Positions 26,152 to 35,068 are shown, counted from the first letter of the stretch. The stretch: 64,000 bases of DNA from Pseudarthrobacter sp. SSS035 (GCF_023273875.1 NZ_CP096882.1:4774001-4838000); one strand, 5' to 3'. Notes: generated from the letters alone by a model not told the origin. Numbers and translations are program-made.

Positions 26152-27137
26152 CGTGCAACTCCTGACAAGGTTTCGGACGTGAGGCGCAGCTCGGTTCCGA
26201 GCAGGTCCTCATATAACTTGAACGGCGCCATCTCGCCAGCCAGATCCCCGTAGCCGCGCTTCGCGCGCACGAAGATCTGCTCGACCAGTGCCGACAGCTC
26301 GCTCGGCATCCCAACGCTGCGCGCCAGATCGATCGACAGGCCCAGGTCCTTGCAGGCCAGCTTGATCGCGAAACCCTCGTCATAGTCGCCGTCGTTGAGA
26401 ATGGAAAGGACATCATGCTCAAGGAAGTTGCTGTTTGCCGGGCTTGCGATGAGCGATCGGCGCAGAACATCGAGGTTAACACCAGCAGCTGTCCCAATGG
26501 CAAGGACTTCCGCCGTGGCTATCACGTGGGAGAACCAGAGCTGATTAATCATTAGTTTGACCGCATATCCGGCCCCTGCTGCGCCGACGTGCAGAATTCG
26601 TTCCGGATCCCCCATGGCGCTCAGGACCGGGAGGATGTTCTGGTACTGCCCGGTCGTGGCCCCCACGAAAATCTGCAAGGTTCCGTTTGCCGCCCCGACC
26701 GACATTCCACTGACCGGCGCATCAACAATATTGAGATTCCGCTCCGGGAACCGCGAACGTACTTCCTCCGCGACTTCAGGAACCGACGTCGACATATCGA
26801 TCCACGTGCCGCCATCCGGAATCCCCTCAAGAATACCGTCGGCGCCGAAGACGACATCACGAACGATGCGTGGAGTTGGCAGCATCGTGATCACAATAGT
26901 GGCCGAAGCCGCGACTTCTGCCGGACTCGATGCCCAACGGGCTCCTGCGGCAACAAGCTCGGCCGCCGTTTCGCGGCGAACATCGTTGACCACAAGGTCG
27001 AAACCGGCTCGCTGGAGGTTCCGGGTCATGCCAATCCCCATATTGCCGAGACCGATAAAGCCAATCGTAGGCCTCCGCGACGCCCCCATGCCCCCGTCGT
27101 CACTGACGAAGCTCTCATCGTTCTGACTGTCATTCAT
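26148..27137 (-). CDS. 3-hydroxyisobutyrate dehydrogenase-family oxidoreductase
   Basis: About 329 residues. An N-terminal Rossmann motif (TIGFIGLGNMGIGMTRNL) is followed by DAPVSGMSVGAANGTLQIFV and the catalytic-lysine helix (GYAVKLMINQLWFSHVIATAE). ATG at 27137 is chosen for its clear GAAAGGA site; a longer frame to 27206 has no support. The enzyme should oxidise a beta-hydroxyacid to a semialdehyde, or reduce it, feeding the overlapping aldehyde dehydrogenase. It is the first gene of the leftward operon and is divergent from the IclR regulator at 27266. Confidence 0.92.
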   Translation of the reverse strand: MNDSQNDESFVSDDGGMGASRRPTIGFIGLGNMGIGMTRNLQRAGFDLVVNDVRRETAAELVAAGARWASSPAEVAASATIVITMLPTPRIVRDVVFGADGILEGIPDGGTWIDMSTSVPEVAEEVRSRFPERNLNIVDAPVSGMSVGAANGTLQIFVGATTGQYQNILPVLSAMGDPERILHVGAAGAGYAVKLMINQLWFSHVIATAEVLAIGTAAGVNLDVLRRSLIASPANSNFLEHDVLSILNDGDYDEGFAIKLACKDLGLSIDLARSVGMPSELSALVEQIFVRAKRGYGDLAGEMAPFKLYEDLLGTELRLTSETLSGVAR

Positions 27138-27265
27138 CGCTTGAATCCTTTCCTCTGGTGACGCCGCTCTGCGCCACCGACGTGATCTTGAATACAGAAT
27201 GAACAATAATTCCGCCTACCGCGACAGTAGTTGCGCATATCGGAACACTCCGTCATGGTTGTGGA

Positions 27266-28183
27266 ATGGAAACACCGGCTTCAAACCACCAACCCGGCAC
27301 GAACAACACTTCCGGACTCACCCGCGACGTCCGTCTTCTGGAGCTCCTTGCCGGCGACCGATCCGCGCGCTCAGGCGGACTTAGCGTGACCGAACTGGCG
27401 CAACTGACGGGGCGAAGCAAATCGATCGTTTCCCGAGCCCTCAGCACCCTCGCAGAAGCCGGGCTTGTCCGTCGCGACCCGGAAACCCGCGCTTTCACGG
27501 TCGGGCCTCGAGTATTCGCGATAGCATCCAAATCCTCAGAAGCGCAGCTCGTTCAACTCGGCCGCCCCGTGCTGCGAGGACTCGTCCGCGCCACCATGGA
27601 GACCGCGCACCTTTCAATCCTGCACCGCGGAAACGTCCTGACCCTGGCCAGTGAACTAAGTCCCAAAGAAGTCCGTTCAGCAGGCTGGGAAGGAGTAACC
27701 ACGGCAGCGTGGCGTACCCCTTCAGGGCGAGTTCTCGTCAGCGACTGGGACGATCCCTCCCTGCTGGCCTGGTATGCGAGCCACGGCCGCGACACCGCCG
27801 TCATCGACGCAGAACACTTCGGACGAGAACCCAACCCCTTCCAACTGCACACGACTCCGCCCAGAACCGCACAAACCATAACCGATGCCAAAAGTCTGCT
27901 CGCCGAAATGCACCGCATCCGGGTCCAGGGCTACTCCGTCGTCGATGGCGAACTCGAAGCAGGAGTCATCGCAGCTTCGGCCCCCGTATACGACCACACC
28001 GGCCGCATCCATGCCGCTCTAAACGTAAGCGGCCCCCGAGAACGACTCGCCCCTCACATCACCGATCTCGGCATCGTCCTCAACGAAGCGGCCACCGCTC
28101 TTTCCCGCTCGCTGGGCGCGCCCTCCCCAAAAAGTCGGAGTCACGGCCAGCAAACACCCATAAGGCTCCCGGGCCGCCACTGA
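27266..28183 (+). CDS. IclR-family transcriptional regulator
   Basis: 305 residues. The N-terminal winged helix (LSVTELAQLTGRSKSIVSRA, LSTLAEAGLVRRDPE) is followed by the IclR effector domain, with SILHRGNVLTL, AWRTPSGRVLVSDW, GYSVVDGELEAGVIAASAPV and HAALNVSGP. It is divergent from the hydroxyacid dehydrogenase operon across 128 bp and is its most likely regulator. The last 25 residues lie close to the transposon end at 28214. The ATG lacks a strong ribosome site. Confidence 0.9.
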   Translation: METPASNHQPGTNNTSGLTRDVRLLELLAGDRSARSGGLSVTELAQLTGRSKSIVSRALSTLAEAGLVRRDPETRAFTVGPRVFAIASKSSEAQLVQLGRPVLRGLVRATMETAHLSILHRGNVLTLASELSPKEVRSAGWEGVTTAAWRTPSGRVLVSDWDDPSLLAWYASHGRDTAVIDAEHFGREPNPFQLHTTPPRTAQTITDAKSLLAEMHRIRVQGYSVVDGELEAGVIAASAPVYDHTGRIHAALNVSGPRERLAPHITDLGIVLNEAATALSRSLGAPSPKSRSHGQQTPIRLPGRH

Positions 28184-28213
28184 CAGCCCGGCCCCTCCCC
28201 CGGGAATCGGGGG

Positions 28214-28251
28214 GGGGGTTGGGGACCATCTCGCGGAAAAGTAGCGCTAAC
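28214..28251 (+). repeat. Tn3 terminal inverted repeat, resolvase side
   Basis: A 38-bp end reading GGGGGTTGGGGACC at the outside and GCGCTAAC at the inside. It matches the repeats at 18539-18576 and 32827-32864 with one difference in the outer seven bases. It lies at the end of a run of about ten G, which blurs the exact boundary. Confidence 0.85.
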
Positions 28252-28284
28252 GGTGTTTCATAGGTGATCGCCTTGCGGTTGGCG

Positions 28285-28881
28285 CTAAGGATTCTGTCCC
28301 GGTGGCACGGTTTGGGGGTTGCTGGATGGAAGGTGGCGGTAGATGGACGCGCGGGATACGCCGAGTGCTTTGGCGATTTGGGTGGGACTTTCACCGTTGG
28401 CGCGTCTGGCTCTGGCGGCAGCGAGGGTATCGGTGTCCATGACTGTTGGGCGGCCACCGGTGCGGCCCTGGGCCCGGGCGGCTGCGAGGCCTGCCATGGT
28501 TCGTTCATGGATCATGTCGCGCTCGAGTTCGGCGAACGCGGCCATCATGGTGAAGAAGAATTTTCCTTCTCCGGTCGGGTTGTAGGTCCCGGTCAGGGTT
28601 CCGGTGAGGATTCGCAGGCCGACTCCTTGGTCGTGGAGGCTGTCGGCGATGGCGAGTACTTCTTTTACCGACCGGCCGAGGCGGTCTAATTTCCATACGC
28701 ACAGGGGGTCTGTCGGGCGGAGGTGGTCGAGGGCTTCGTCGAGCCCGGGGCGGACGGTGGCGCGGCTGGAGATTTTGTCTTCGAATATCCGCCCGCAGCC
28801 GGCCGCTTCAAGGGCATCTCGTTGAAGTTGGGCGTCTTGTCCGTTGCTGGAGACGCGGGTGTAGCCGATGAGAATCCCTAG
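28285..28881 (-). CDS. tnpR: Serine resolvase of the Tn3-family element
   Basis: About 199 residues of small serine recombinase. The N-terminal catalytic domain has IGYTRVSSNGQDAQLQRDAL with the nucleophile Ser, then WKLDRLGRSVKEVL and FFFTMMAAFAELERDMIHER. The C-terminal helix-turn-helix is GESPTQIAKALGVSRASIYR. It resolves cointegrates at the res region upstream. The start is unclear: the frame is open to 29043, but homology begins at about 28881 and no ATG or GTG lies exactly there, so initiation may use an upstream codon or a non-standard one. Confidence 0.85.
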   Translation of the reverse strand, partial: LGILIGYTRVSSNGQDAQLQRDALEAAGCGRIFEDKISSRATVRPGLDEALDHLRPTDPLCVWKLDRLGRSVKEVLAIADSLHDQGVGLRILTGTLTGTYNPTGEGKFFFTMMAAFAELERDMIHERTMAGLAAARAQGRTGGRPTVMDTDTLAAARARRANGESPTQIAKALGVSRASIYRHLPSSNPQTVPPGQNP

Positions 28882-28889
28882 GGTTATGT

Positions 28890-29720
28890 GACGCGCCCTG
28901 GGACCAGTCAGCGCAAATAGGAGAGATCCGGGTCCATCCAAGGCGATCTCAATCCCGACCTGCGGGCGTCGCTGCTGCGACATCTGGCCATAAGCCCCGA
29001 CCGCACCCAGCTGGTTCTCCTGGCCCACCCGCGCGACACCCAAGATCCGAACGATCTGCCACCCTATTAGGTCCGGGTGCAGACGACCGACTTAGAGGAA
29101 TGATCAGGGGGTTCTCGGATCGCCTGGCCTTCACGCGTTCCAGACTCTTGCGGAGCCTGCCCTTGGCTGAGGGCCTTCGGCGATCGAACAGCTGCTCCAG
29201 GAACGTAAGCGCAACCACGATTAGCTCGAGGATGAAGTCAACGATCATGCGAGTCCCGTCTTTGGCCAAGAATCTGAAGCACTGGTGAGGTCAGCCTGTC
29301 CCAGCTTCTTCACGCTGGCAACTCCGGGGGTCACATTTCCGCTCGCAACAACGACGGGTTCCCCGCTGTCTTGCAGTAGCCTGCATCTTCTTCATTCGCC
29401 CAGCCTTACGTAAACGGAACCGCGCAAAACCGCCATCTCAAGCTGCGATTTAACCGCCATTCCGAGCTAACAGTCACAGATGGGTTGTGGACGGTTCCGG
29501 ATCGGCGCGTTGCTTGGGTTCGGATTCGTCTCAGAACCGATCGTTTTCAAGACGCCCGCCAGGGCGATAGGCCCGGATCAGCCCGGACCCAACAATGCCT
29601 GCGCATCGGCCGCACCCAGATTAGACCGCTCAATTCAAGTTGCGATTTAGCCGCCAAACGAAGTTAGCGGTCAAAGCCCGCGGTCCCGTAGACGGCCGGA
29701 GACCCCGAAGAAGGCCCATC
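28890..29720. other. Non-coding interior of the Tn3 element, possible small ORFs
   Basis: This stretch between tnpR and tnpA contains the putative res region and no recognised gene. A plus-strand frame near 28940-29070 ends with SLLRHLAISPDRTQLVLLAH, and a minus-strand frame from 29269 begins MAKDGTRMIVDFILELIVV. Both look partly protein-like but match no family known to me. Confidence 0.35.
29440..29673. promoter_or_regulatory. Putative res region with two 37-bp direct repeats
   Basis: 29440-29476 and 29637-29673 agree at 29 of 37 positions; each starts AAG(C/T)TGCGATTTA and contains CCGCCA, then AG(C/T)TA. They lie 197 bp apart, upstream of both tnpR and tnpA, where Tn3-family resolution sites are found. 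They probably bind the resolvase. Confidence 0.5.
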
Positions 29721-32700
29721 TCAATCGTCGTTTGGAACGACGTCGCTGCTGTCGGGGTCCCGGAATTCCCTCCATGGTCCGCTGAGGTCCGGGAGCTGGA
29801 ATGTGTAGTGTCCGTGGACGTTGATGTGCCGGCGCAGGTATGCCGAGAGGCGTGCCATGTCCTCGTCCGCGATCGTGTATCCCTGTTCCCGCAATGTCTC
29901 TATCGCCCGGTTGAGGTAGACCGTGTTCCAGAGCGTGACACAGTTCAGCACGAGTCCCAGAGCTCCTAGCTGGTTTTCCTGTCCTTCCCGGTAGGCCTGG
30001 TGCAGTTCGCCTTTGCGTCCGTGGAAGATGTGCCGGGCCAGGTCATGGCGCCCTTCCTGGAGGTTCCGCATTCCCTTCATTTCCCGCCGGTACTGGGGGT
30101 CATCGACGAAGGTCAGGACGTGGAGAGTTTTGAAGATCCGTCCGTAGTGAGCGATGGCTTCGCCCAGGTCCGTGGGACGGCCGTCCCGCTGAAGCATGCG
30201 GATGACGTCGTGGGCGGAGACTTCCCTGGTGTGGATGGAAGCGACGACCCGCAGGATATCGGGCCAGCGACGGCGGATCTTGCCGATATTGATCCTGCCC
30301 CGTGCGGCCTTGTCCAGGGCGCCATAGTCGGCGCCGGCATTGATCCGCCACAGCTTCGCATCCGGCAGGTCCGCCAGAACAGGTCTGTAGTCAAAGCCGA
30401 GCATCGTGACGAGTCCAAACACGATATCCGAGTAGGATCCCTGGTCGGTGACCAGAACCTCGGGGCGTTCACCGCTGTCCGGGTTGATGACCAGATCCAC
30501 GAAGTGGAGCGTGTCCTTGGGCGTTCCGGAGACGACTTTGCCGGACAGACCAACGGACTGGTCAGAGATCATGTTCAGCCAGGTCACTCCTTTCTTGCGG
30601 TTGAAGTATTTCGGGTTGGGCCGGGCATCGACCGTGCGTACGGGCACGAGGAACCGCATCCCGTCGACGGCGGCGACCATCCCGCCGCCCCAGGCCTGGG
30701 AGAGCGGGATCCCTGCCTGGGCGTCGATGAGTACGGTGTTCGGTGCGGCATAGGTTTCCGGACGCAGGTAATGCTGATTGACATGCCGGAGCCGGCCGGA
30801 GGTCAGCGCAGTTCTCTCGCTGATCACAGCGGTGAGCCCGATGTTCAGCGCGTGCGCCGTCAGCAGCGCGGCGACCGAAACATGAAGATCAGCCAGTCTT
30901 GTCCTGGAATCGGACACGGCCGTGAACGAGGGTGTGAACTCTGGTTGCCATGTCATTACTTCCAGGATCTGCTCGGAAAGATCGACCTGGGGGATCATCT
31001 CTGCCAGGCGTCGGCGCAGGTCGAGCAGGCTTGGCCGTTCAACCAGGGCATCGTCTTTGCCCAGGTGCAGCCTTCCCTCGGCGTCAATGCTCAGATCGGT
31101 GTTGGTAGCCATGCCGCCTGCGGTTTCACGCCACGCCGCATCCAAGGCTTCTGCATGCTCTGCCAGAAGAGCGTCCGGTTCTTCCGGAAGCAGCAGAGCT
31201 CCAAGAGCCGCCCCTTTGGCGGCCTCCCACGCCGGACCCGAGAGCAGCCTGGCCCGGGGATCGCTGAATCTTTCGGAGTTCATCGCGAAGATGTCACGGC
31301 GCTTGAGGCCGGCGTGGAAGAGCTCCAGCACACAGAACACGTAGGCATTGCGGTCCACGGTGCCCTCTGGCCGGTCCGTCGCGAAGACCAGTTTCTGCCA
31401 CCACCCGGCCGGGACGAGCTGGACATCGACCTTGCGGGCATCGAGGTATCCGTTGGGAACCCGCACCGTCGCCTTCGTCTCGAGCAGTTGCGCAAGATCC
31501 TCCATGGCGTCCAGCACCCGCTGCGCATCGGTGGTGGCACCGAACGGGATGCTTTGACAGAGCATCCTCACGAACCCTCTCACGGAGTTGTACCTTGCCA
31601 GGACAGTGGCCCGCCATGCCCCATCCGCCCCGGCCAGCGGTGGCGGGGCGATCTGCGCCAGTCCCGCCACGGCGGCCCGGATCTTCGCCCTGGATCCCAC
31701 CGCTTTTTCGATCATTTCCCACACCATGCCCAGTGGAATGTTCTCGCCCAGCTCTTCGGCTTCGAACAACACCTCCACCACGGACTTGACCAGCGCGGCA
31801 TCTTTGACCACCCGGGGATAACGCTTCACCGTGTCCTTGTTCTCTGACTTCGCAGCCCGCCCGAACAGCTCATTGGCCATGAGCGCATCGAAGAGCTCCA
31901 AAGCGTCATCGGTAGCCCTTGTTTCCAGCCATTGCAGCGTGGCCAGCAACGTGGCGGTTCGCAGGTTGACCGGATGACGGGCAAGTTTCGGCGCTTTCTC
32001 GTTCATCCCGGACCGGGCCAACTGCAATATCCGCCGCTTGGAAACACCCGTGCCCCCGACATCGATCTCTCCCAGACCCAGTGCAGCGATTTCGGATATC
32101 CGGTCCAGAGCCTTCATCATGGACCGGCCCGATGGATCCCTACGCGGCGGATGACGCCATAAATCCAGCTGGGACCGCCGCTCCTGTCCAGAGACCAGAA
32201 GCAATCTATCCAGTGCCGCTGCCTGCTCACGCGTCACCAGCGCAGCGAGAGCATCATGTAACCGGGACTCGGCCTTCTTCCTGACACCGGCCACCTGGTC
32301 CCGGAGGGTGCTCACTCCCGGCAGCAGCACGCGGTGCCCGCGAAGCCAGGCCACCGCCGCATAAAACAGCGTCTTGGGCCCCGTGTCGCTCGTCCACGCC
32401 TGCTGGTCCACCCACTCCAGCAGTTCCGCCTCCATCGAAGCGTAAGTGACGAAGCCACACACCTCAGCGATCTCCCACTGATGCTCGAACCGGGTCTGTT
32501 TCCGTTCCATGTACCGCTTCACAGACGACGGATCGGCCACACCCACCTGGCCGGCGACGAAATCGACTACAGCAGTTGGTACATCCAGGGGATCATCCAG
32601 GAAAGCACCCAGATGACGAACAGTCACAAGCTGGAGCCCAAAACCGAGCCGATTGTAATCGCCCCTGCGCTTCGCCACCAACTGGTGGTCAAAGTCGTCG

Positions 32701-32798
32701 AGAAAGAAAAACCGCTCCAACACCGACCGATCCGGAGCCTCAAGCGCATACCGCCCGTACGCTGCCTCTTCGGCAGCCGTCAAATATTCACCAGCCAT
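29721..32798 (-). CDS. tnpA: Tn3-family transposase
   Basis: 1025 residues, full length for the family (about 950-1020). The N-terminal DNA-binding region (TAAEEAAYGRYALEA, FFFLDDFDHQLVAKRRGDYN) recognises the terminal repeats. The C-terminal catalytic domain contains LVTDQGSYSDIVFGLVTMLG with an active-site Asp, then VLNCVTLWNTVYLNRAIETL leading to the last catalytic region. The ATG at 32798 lies 29 bp inside the right terminal repeat. No stop or frameshift is seen, so it may be active and could act in trans on the half-element at 18539. Confidence 0.97.
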   Translation of the reverse strand: MAGEYLTAAEEAAYGRYALEAPDRSVLERFFFLDDFDHQLVAKRRGDYNRLGFGLQLVTVRHLGAFLDDPLDVPTAVVDFVAGQVGVADPSSVKRYMERKQTRFEHQWEIAEVCGFVTYASMEAELLEWVDQQAWTSDTGPKTLFYAAVAWLRGHRVLLPGVSTLRDQVAGVRKKAESRLHDALAALVTREQAAALDRLLLVSGQERRSQLDLWRHPPRRDPSGRSMMKALDRISEIAALGLGEIDVGGTGVSKRRILQLARSGMNEKAPKLARHPVNLRTATLLATLQWLETRATDDALELFDALMANELFGRAAKSENKDTVKRYPRVVKDAALVKSVVEVLFEAEELGENIPLGMVWEMIEKAVGSRAKIRAAVAGLAQIAPPPLAGADGAWRATVLARYNSVRGFVRMLCQSIPFGATTDAQRVLDAMEDLAQLLETKATVRVPNGYLDARKVDVQLVPAGWWQKLVFATDRPEGTVDRNAYVFCVLELFHAGLKRRDIFAMNSERFSDPRARLLSGPAWEAAKGAALGALLLPEEPDALLAEHAEALDAAWRETAGGMATNTDLSIDAEGRLHLGKDDALVERPSLLDLRRRLAEMIPQVDLSEQILEVMTWQPEFTPSFTAVSDSRTRLADLHVSVAALLTAHALNIGLTAVISERTALTSGRLRHVNQHYLRPETYAAPNTVLIDAQAGIPLSQAWGGGMVAAVDGMRFLVPVRTVDARPNPKYFNRKKGVTWLNMISDQSVGLSGKVVSGTPKDTLHFVDLVINPDSGERPEVLVTDQGSYSDIVFGLVTMLGFDYRPVLADLPDAKLWRINAGADYGALDKAARGRINIGKIRRRWPDILRVVASIHTREVSAHDVIRMLQRDGRPTDLGEAIAHYGRIFKTLHVLTFVDDPQYRREMKGMRNLQEGRHDLARHIFHGRKGELHQAYREGQENQLGALGLVLNCVTLWNTVYLNRAIETLREQGYTIADEDMARLSAYLRRHINVHGHYTFQLPDLSGPWREFRDPDSSDVVPNDD

Positions 32799-32826
32799 GC
32801 TCTCTCAACGAACCACGCCACCAAAC

Positions 32827-32864
32827 GTTAGCGCTACTTTTCCGCGAGATGGTCCCCAAGCCCC
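32827..32864 (-). repeat. Tn3 terminal inverted repeat, transposase side
   Basis: A 38-bp end; read on the minus strand it starts GGGGCTTGGGGACC and ends GCGCTAAC. It is identical to the repeat at 18539-18576, including the outer seven bases. Confidence 0.88.
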
Positions 32865-32897
32865 GGATCAGACGGATGGGCGAGGACGGCGGGCGTA

Positions 32898-33494
32898 CTA
32901 TTCATTGCGTTGTTTGGCGGCTTTCGCGCGGACGTGCATCCTCTCGCCTTGACCCCCGAAGACGCTGAGTACCTCAGCCTGTTGATCTCCAGTGCTGCCG
33001 AACCAATGTGGAACGAAGGTGTCGAATTCGGCCACCTCCCCCGGGCCGAGGACCAGGTCATGGTCTCCGAGAACAAGACGCATGCGGCCTGAGAGGACAT
33101 AAAGCCATTCGTATCCTTCGTGGGACTTGAGGGCGGGCTCGGTCTTGGAGGTGGGGATAACGATTTTCCACGCCTGCATGCCCCCAGGCTGACGGGTCAG
33201 GGGGATCACGGTACGCCCGTTGGCGTTTCGAGGCTTGAGTCGGATCCGGGGGTCCCCGACTTCGGGTGCACCGACCAGCTCGTCCAACGGTACGTGGTAG
33301 GCCTGCGCCAGAGGGAGAAGCAGCTCTAGGCTTGGTCGGCGCTGGCCGGTCTCCAGCCGGGACAAGGTGCTTTTGGAGATTCCCGTTGCTGCAGCGAGGC
33401 TAGTCAGGGTAACGCTGCGTTGCATCCGGAGACGTTTCAGCCGTACTCCTACTTCGCCGAGCGCGGCGGCGATCACTGTTGATTGGTCATTCAC
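32898..33494 (-). CDS. XRE-family regulator with C-terminal cupin
   Basis: 198 residues. An N-terminal HTH_3 domain (VGVRLKRLRMQRSVTLTSLA, then SKSTLSRLETGQRRPSLELL) is joined to a C-terminal cupin (HEGYEWLYVLSGRMRLVLGD, GPGEVAEFDTFVPHWF). Such proteins repress small operons in response to a metabolite. It is divergent from the flavoprotein at 33571 across 76 bp and is its likely regulator. Its C-terminus lies 34 bp from the Tn3 end, so insertion just missed it. Confidence 0.92.
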   Translation of the reverse strand: MNDQSTVIAAALGEVGVRLKRLRMQRSVTLTSLAAATGISKSTLSRLETGQRRPSLELLLPLAQAYHVPLDELVGAPEVGDPRIRLKPRNANGRTVIPLTRQPGGMQAWKIVIPTSKTEPALKSHEGYEWLYVLSGRMRLVLGDHDLVLGPGEVAEFDTFVPHWFGSTGDQQAEVLSVFGGQGERMHVRAKAAKQRNE

Positions 33495-33570
33495 AGGCCA
33501 ATCAAACTCCTGTTTCCCGGAATCAGCAACGTTTGTTGTCGTCAGGGCATTTTGGGGGGAGCCTGAAGCT

Positions 33571-34494
33571 ATGGATTATGACGTATTGATAGTAGGCGGC
33601 GGCGCGGCAGGACTGTCTGCGGCGTTGGTCCTCTCCAGAGCCCGGCGCAAAGTTCTAGTGGTGGATTCCGGGGCACCCCGAAATGCACCAGCTTCACACA
33701 TGCATGGTTTCCTGTCGCGTGATGGCTTGCCCCCCGCGGAACTCTTGTCCCTTGGACGGGACGAGGTGGAGGGTTACGGGGGCGAGATCATAGTTGGTGC
33801 CGTCACTGAGCTGGTCCCGGCCGGCTCAGGATTCTGGGTGCTGCTGTCGGACGGTCGTCGCGTTTCCGCCAGGCGTCTTCTCGTAGCCACAGGGCTCCGC
33901 GATGAACTGCCAACAATCCCGGGCCTAGCAGACAGGTGGGCGCGTGATGTTCTGCACTGCCCTTACTGCCACGGCTATGAAGTCCGTGATCAGCAGTTGG
34001 GCGTTGTGGGCGGTTCACCTGAGACTGTCCGTTACACACAAATTGTTCGTCAGTGGGCAAAGGATGTGGTGCTATTCGTGCCCGCCGGGTTCCTGACGAC
34101 ACTTCAGCGCTCAGAGCTGGTCGCCCGCTCTATCGGACTCGTGGAAGGCAATTTCAGCCGGATCCTGACTGAAGATGATCAACTGCGCGGTGTCGAAATG
34201 GACGACGGCCGCGTCATCCAGCGGGACGCGCTGTTCGTGCCGCCGCGCTTTATTCCGAATAATGATCTCCTCGTCGGCCTCGGCTGCGAGATTGACCAAA
34301 CCGGTTGGGCTGTGAAAGACGGCACCGGCCAGACCACCGTGCCGGGGGTGTGGATTGCGGGCAACGTTGCGAACCCTCGCGCTCAGGTGATCACCGCGGC
34401 AGGCGAAGGATCCGCTGCCGCGATGGCCATCAACGCAGACCTGGTCGACCAAGACGTCCGGAACGCCGTCCAGGCCTTCAATATGGGCTTCTGA
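33571..34494 (+). CDS. Thioredoxin-reductase-like FAD/NAD(P) oxidoreductase
   Basis: 307 residues with the two dinucleotide-binding domains of the low-molecular-weight thioredoxin reductase fold. The FAD site is DVLIVGGGAAGLSAAL at the N-terminus, a redox CPYCHG lies near residue 131, the NAD(P) motif is LGVVGGSPETVRY, and the final FAD block is PGVWIAGNVANP. The CxxC spacing and a shortened NADPH region suggest a thioredoxin-reductase-like or bacillithiol/mycothiol-related reductase rather than true TrxB. ATG at 33571 follows GGGGGGA. It is co-directional with the two small genes after it. Confidence 0.9.
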   Translation: MDYDVLIVGGGAAGLSAALVLSRARRKVLVVDSGAPRNAPASHMHGFLSRDGLPPAELLSLGRDEVEGYGGEIIVGAVTELVPAGSGFWVLLSDGRRVSARRLLVATGLRDELPTIPGLADRWARDVLHCPYCHGYEVRDQQLGVVGGSPETVRYTQIVRQWAKDVVLFVPAGFLTTLQRSELVARSIGLVEGNFSRILTEDDQLRGVEMDDGRVIQRDALFVPPRFIPNNDLLVGLGCEIDQTGWAVKDGTGQTTVPGVWIAGNVANPRAQVITAAGEGSAAAMAINADLVDQDVRNAVQAFNMGF

Positions 34495-34557
34495 TCCAAC
34501 TCCTTCTTCACCTCAACATCACCCCCCAACACCAACCAAAACCCTCTAGGAGCTCCT

Positions 34558-34806
34558 ATGTCCAGTCCATCGATGACCGCCCGCCCTGCACCGCCGACAA
34601 AACACCAGCTGGCGCTGATGATCTGGCTCGCAGTATTCCCCACTCTGACAGTTATCAACCTCGCGTTCGGAGACTGGCTGGCTGTTCTCCATCCAGTCCT
34701 GCGCACCTTTGTGCTAGCCACGGTAGCCGTTCCGATCGTCATCTACGGGATCATGCCGCATCTTCACCGGCTGCGTGCCCGGCTCTTGAACCGGACCACA
34801 AGCTAG
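34558..34806 (+). CDS. Small two-span membrane protein
   Basis: 82 residues with two hydrophobic helices (LALMIWLAVFPTLTVINLAF and LRTFVLATVAVPIVIYGIM) and a basic C-terminal tail. Start ATG follows AGGAG with good spacing. It resembles short conserved actinobacterial membrane proteins of unknown function often found beside oxidoreductase genes. It lies 63 bp after the flavoprotein. Confidence 0.75.
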   Translation: MSSPSMTARPAPPTKHQLALMIWLAVFPTLTVINLAFGDWLAVLHPVLRTFVLATVAVPIVIYGIMPHLHRLRARLLNRTTS

Positions 34807-34834
34807 CGCATTCTCTGCCCACGGGGCCCGTGTC

Positions 34835-34864
34835 GGTTGCCTCTTACCGGAGGAAGAGGCAACC
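34835..34864 (+). terminator. Inverted repeat after the small membrane protein gene
   Basis: Perfect 11-bp arms GGTTGCCTCTT and AAGAGGCAACC with an 8-nt loop, 29 bp after the stop. No U tract follows. It could be an intrinsic terminator, or an attenuating stem ahead of the TipAS-like gene. Confidence 0.5.
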
Positions 34865-35068
34865 ACTGGCTGGCCTCTTCCTCCCGGTCGAATAGTTAAA
34901 GGATTAGGACCCACTATGGATTTTGCGTGGACCGTCCGATACTTCAGGCACAAAGAACGCTTGGCTTTCAGCGGTACCAGCCGCTCGAAAATGTCCACGA
35001 TGCCGCACCACATCGAGGGAGGATCGACTCAAATCCCCCAGCAAACCATCCGCCTAATAGGAACAGCG

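Larger units (their letters stand above)
28214..32864 (-). mobile_element. Complete Tn3-family transposon, about 4.65 kb
   Basis: It is bounded by 38-bp inverted repeats at 28214-28251 and 32827-32864 that differ at one position in the outer seven bases (GGGGGTT against GGGGCTT). Inside are a serine resolvase (28285-28881), a probable resolution region with two 37-bp repeats (29440-29673), and a full-length transposase gene, both genes read leftward. There are no obvious passenger genes. The flanking 5-mers (GGGGG and GGATC) are not a target duplication, so the element has been rearranged since insertion or lies in a composite structure with the half-copy at 18539. Confidence 0.9.

Noticed and set aside
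28204..28220. 5-bp target duplication of the Tn3 element
   Set aside because: The flanks do not match (GGGGG against GGATC), and a G run makes the left boundary ambiguous.
30000..31847. A 615-codon plus-strand frame inside the Tn3 transposase gene
   Set aside because: High-GC antisense artefact; the minus-strand TnpA is full length and clearly conserved.
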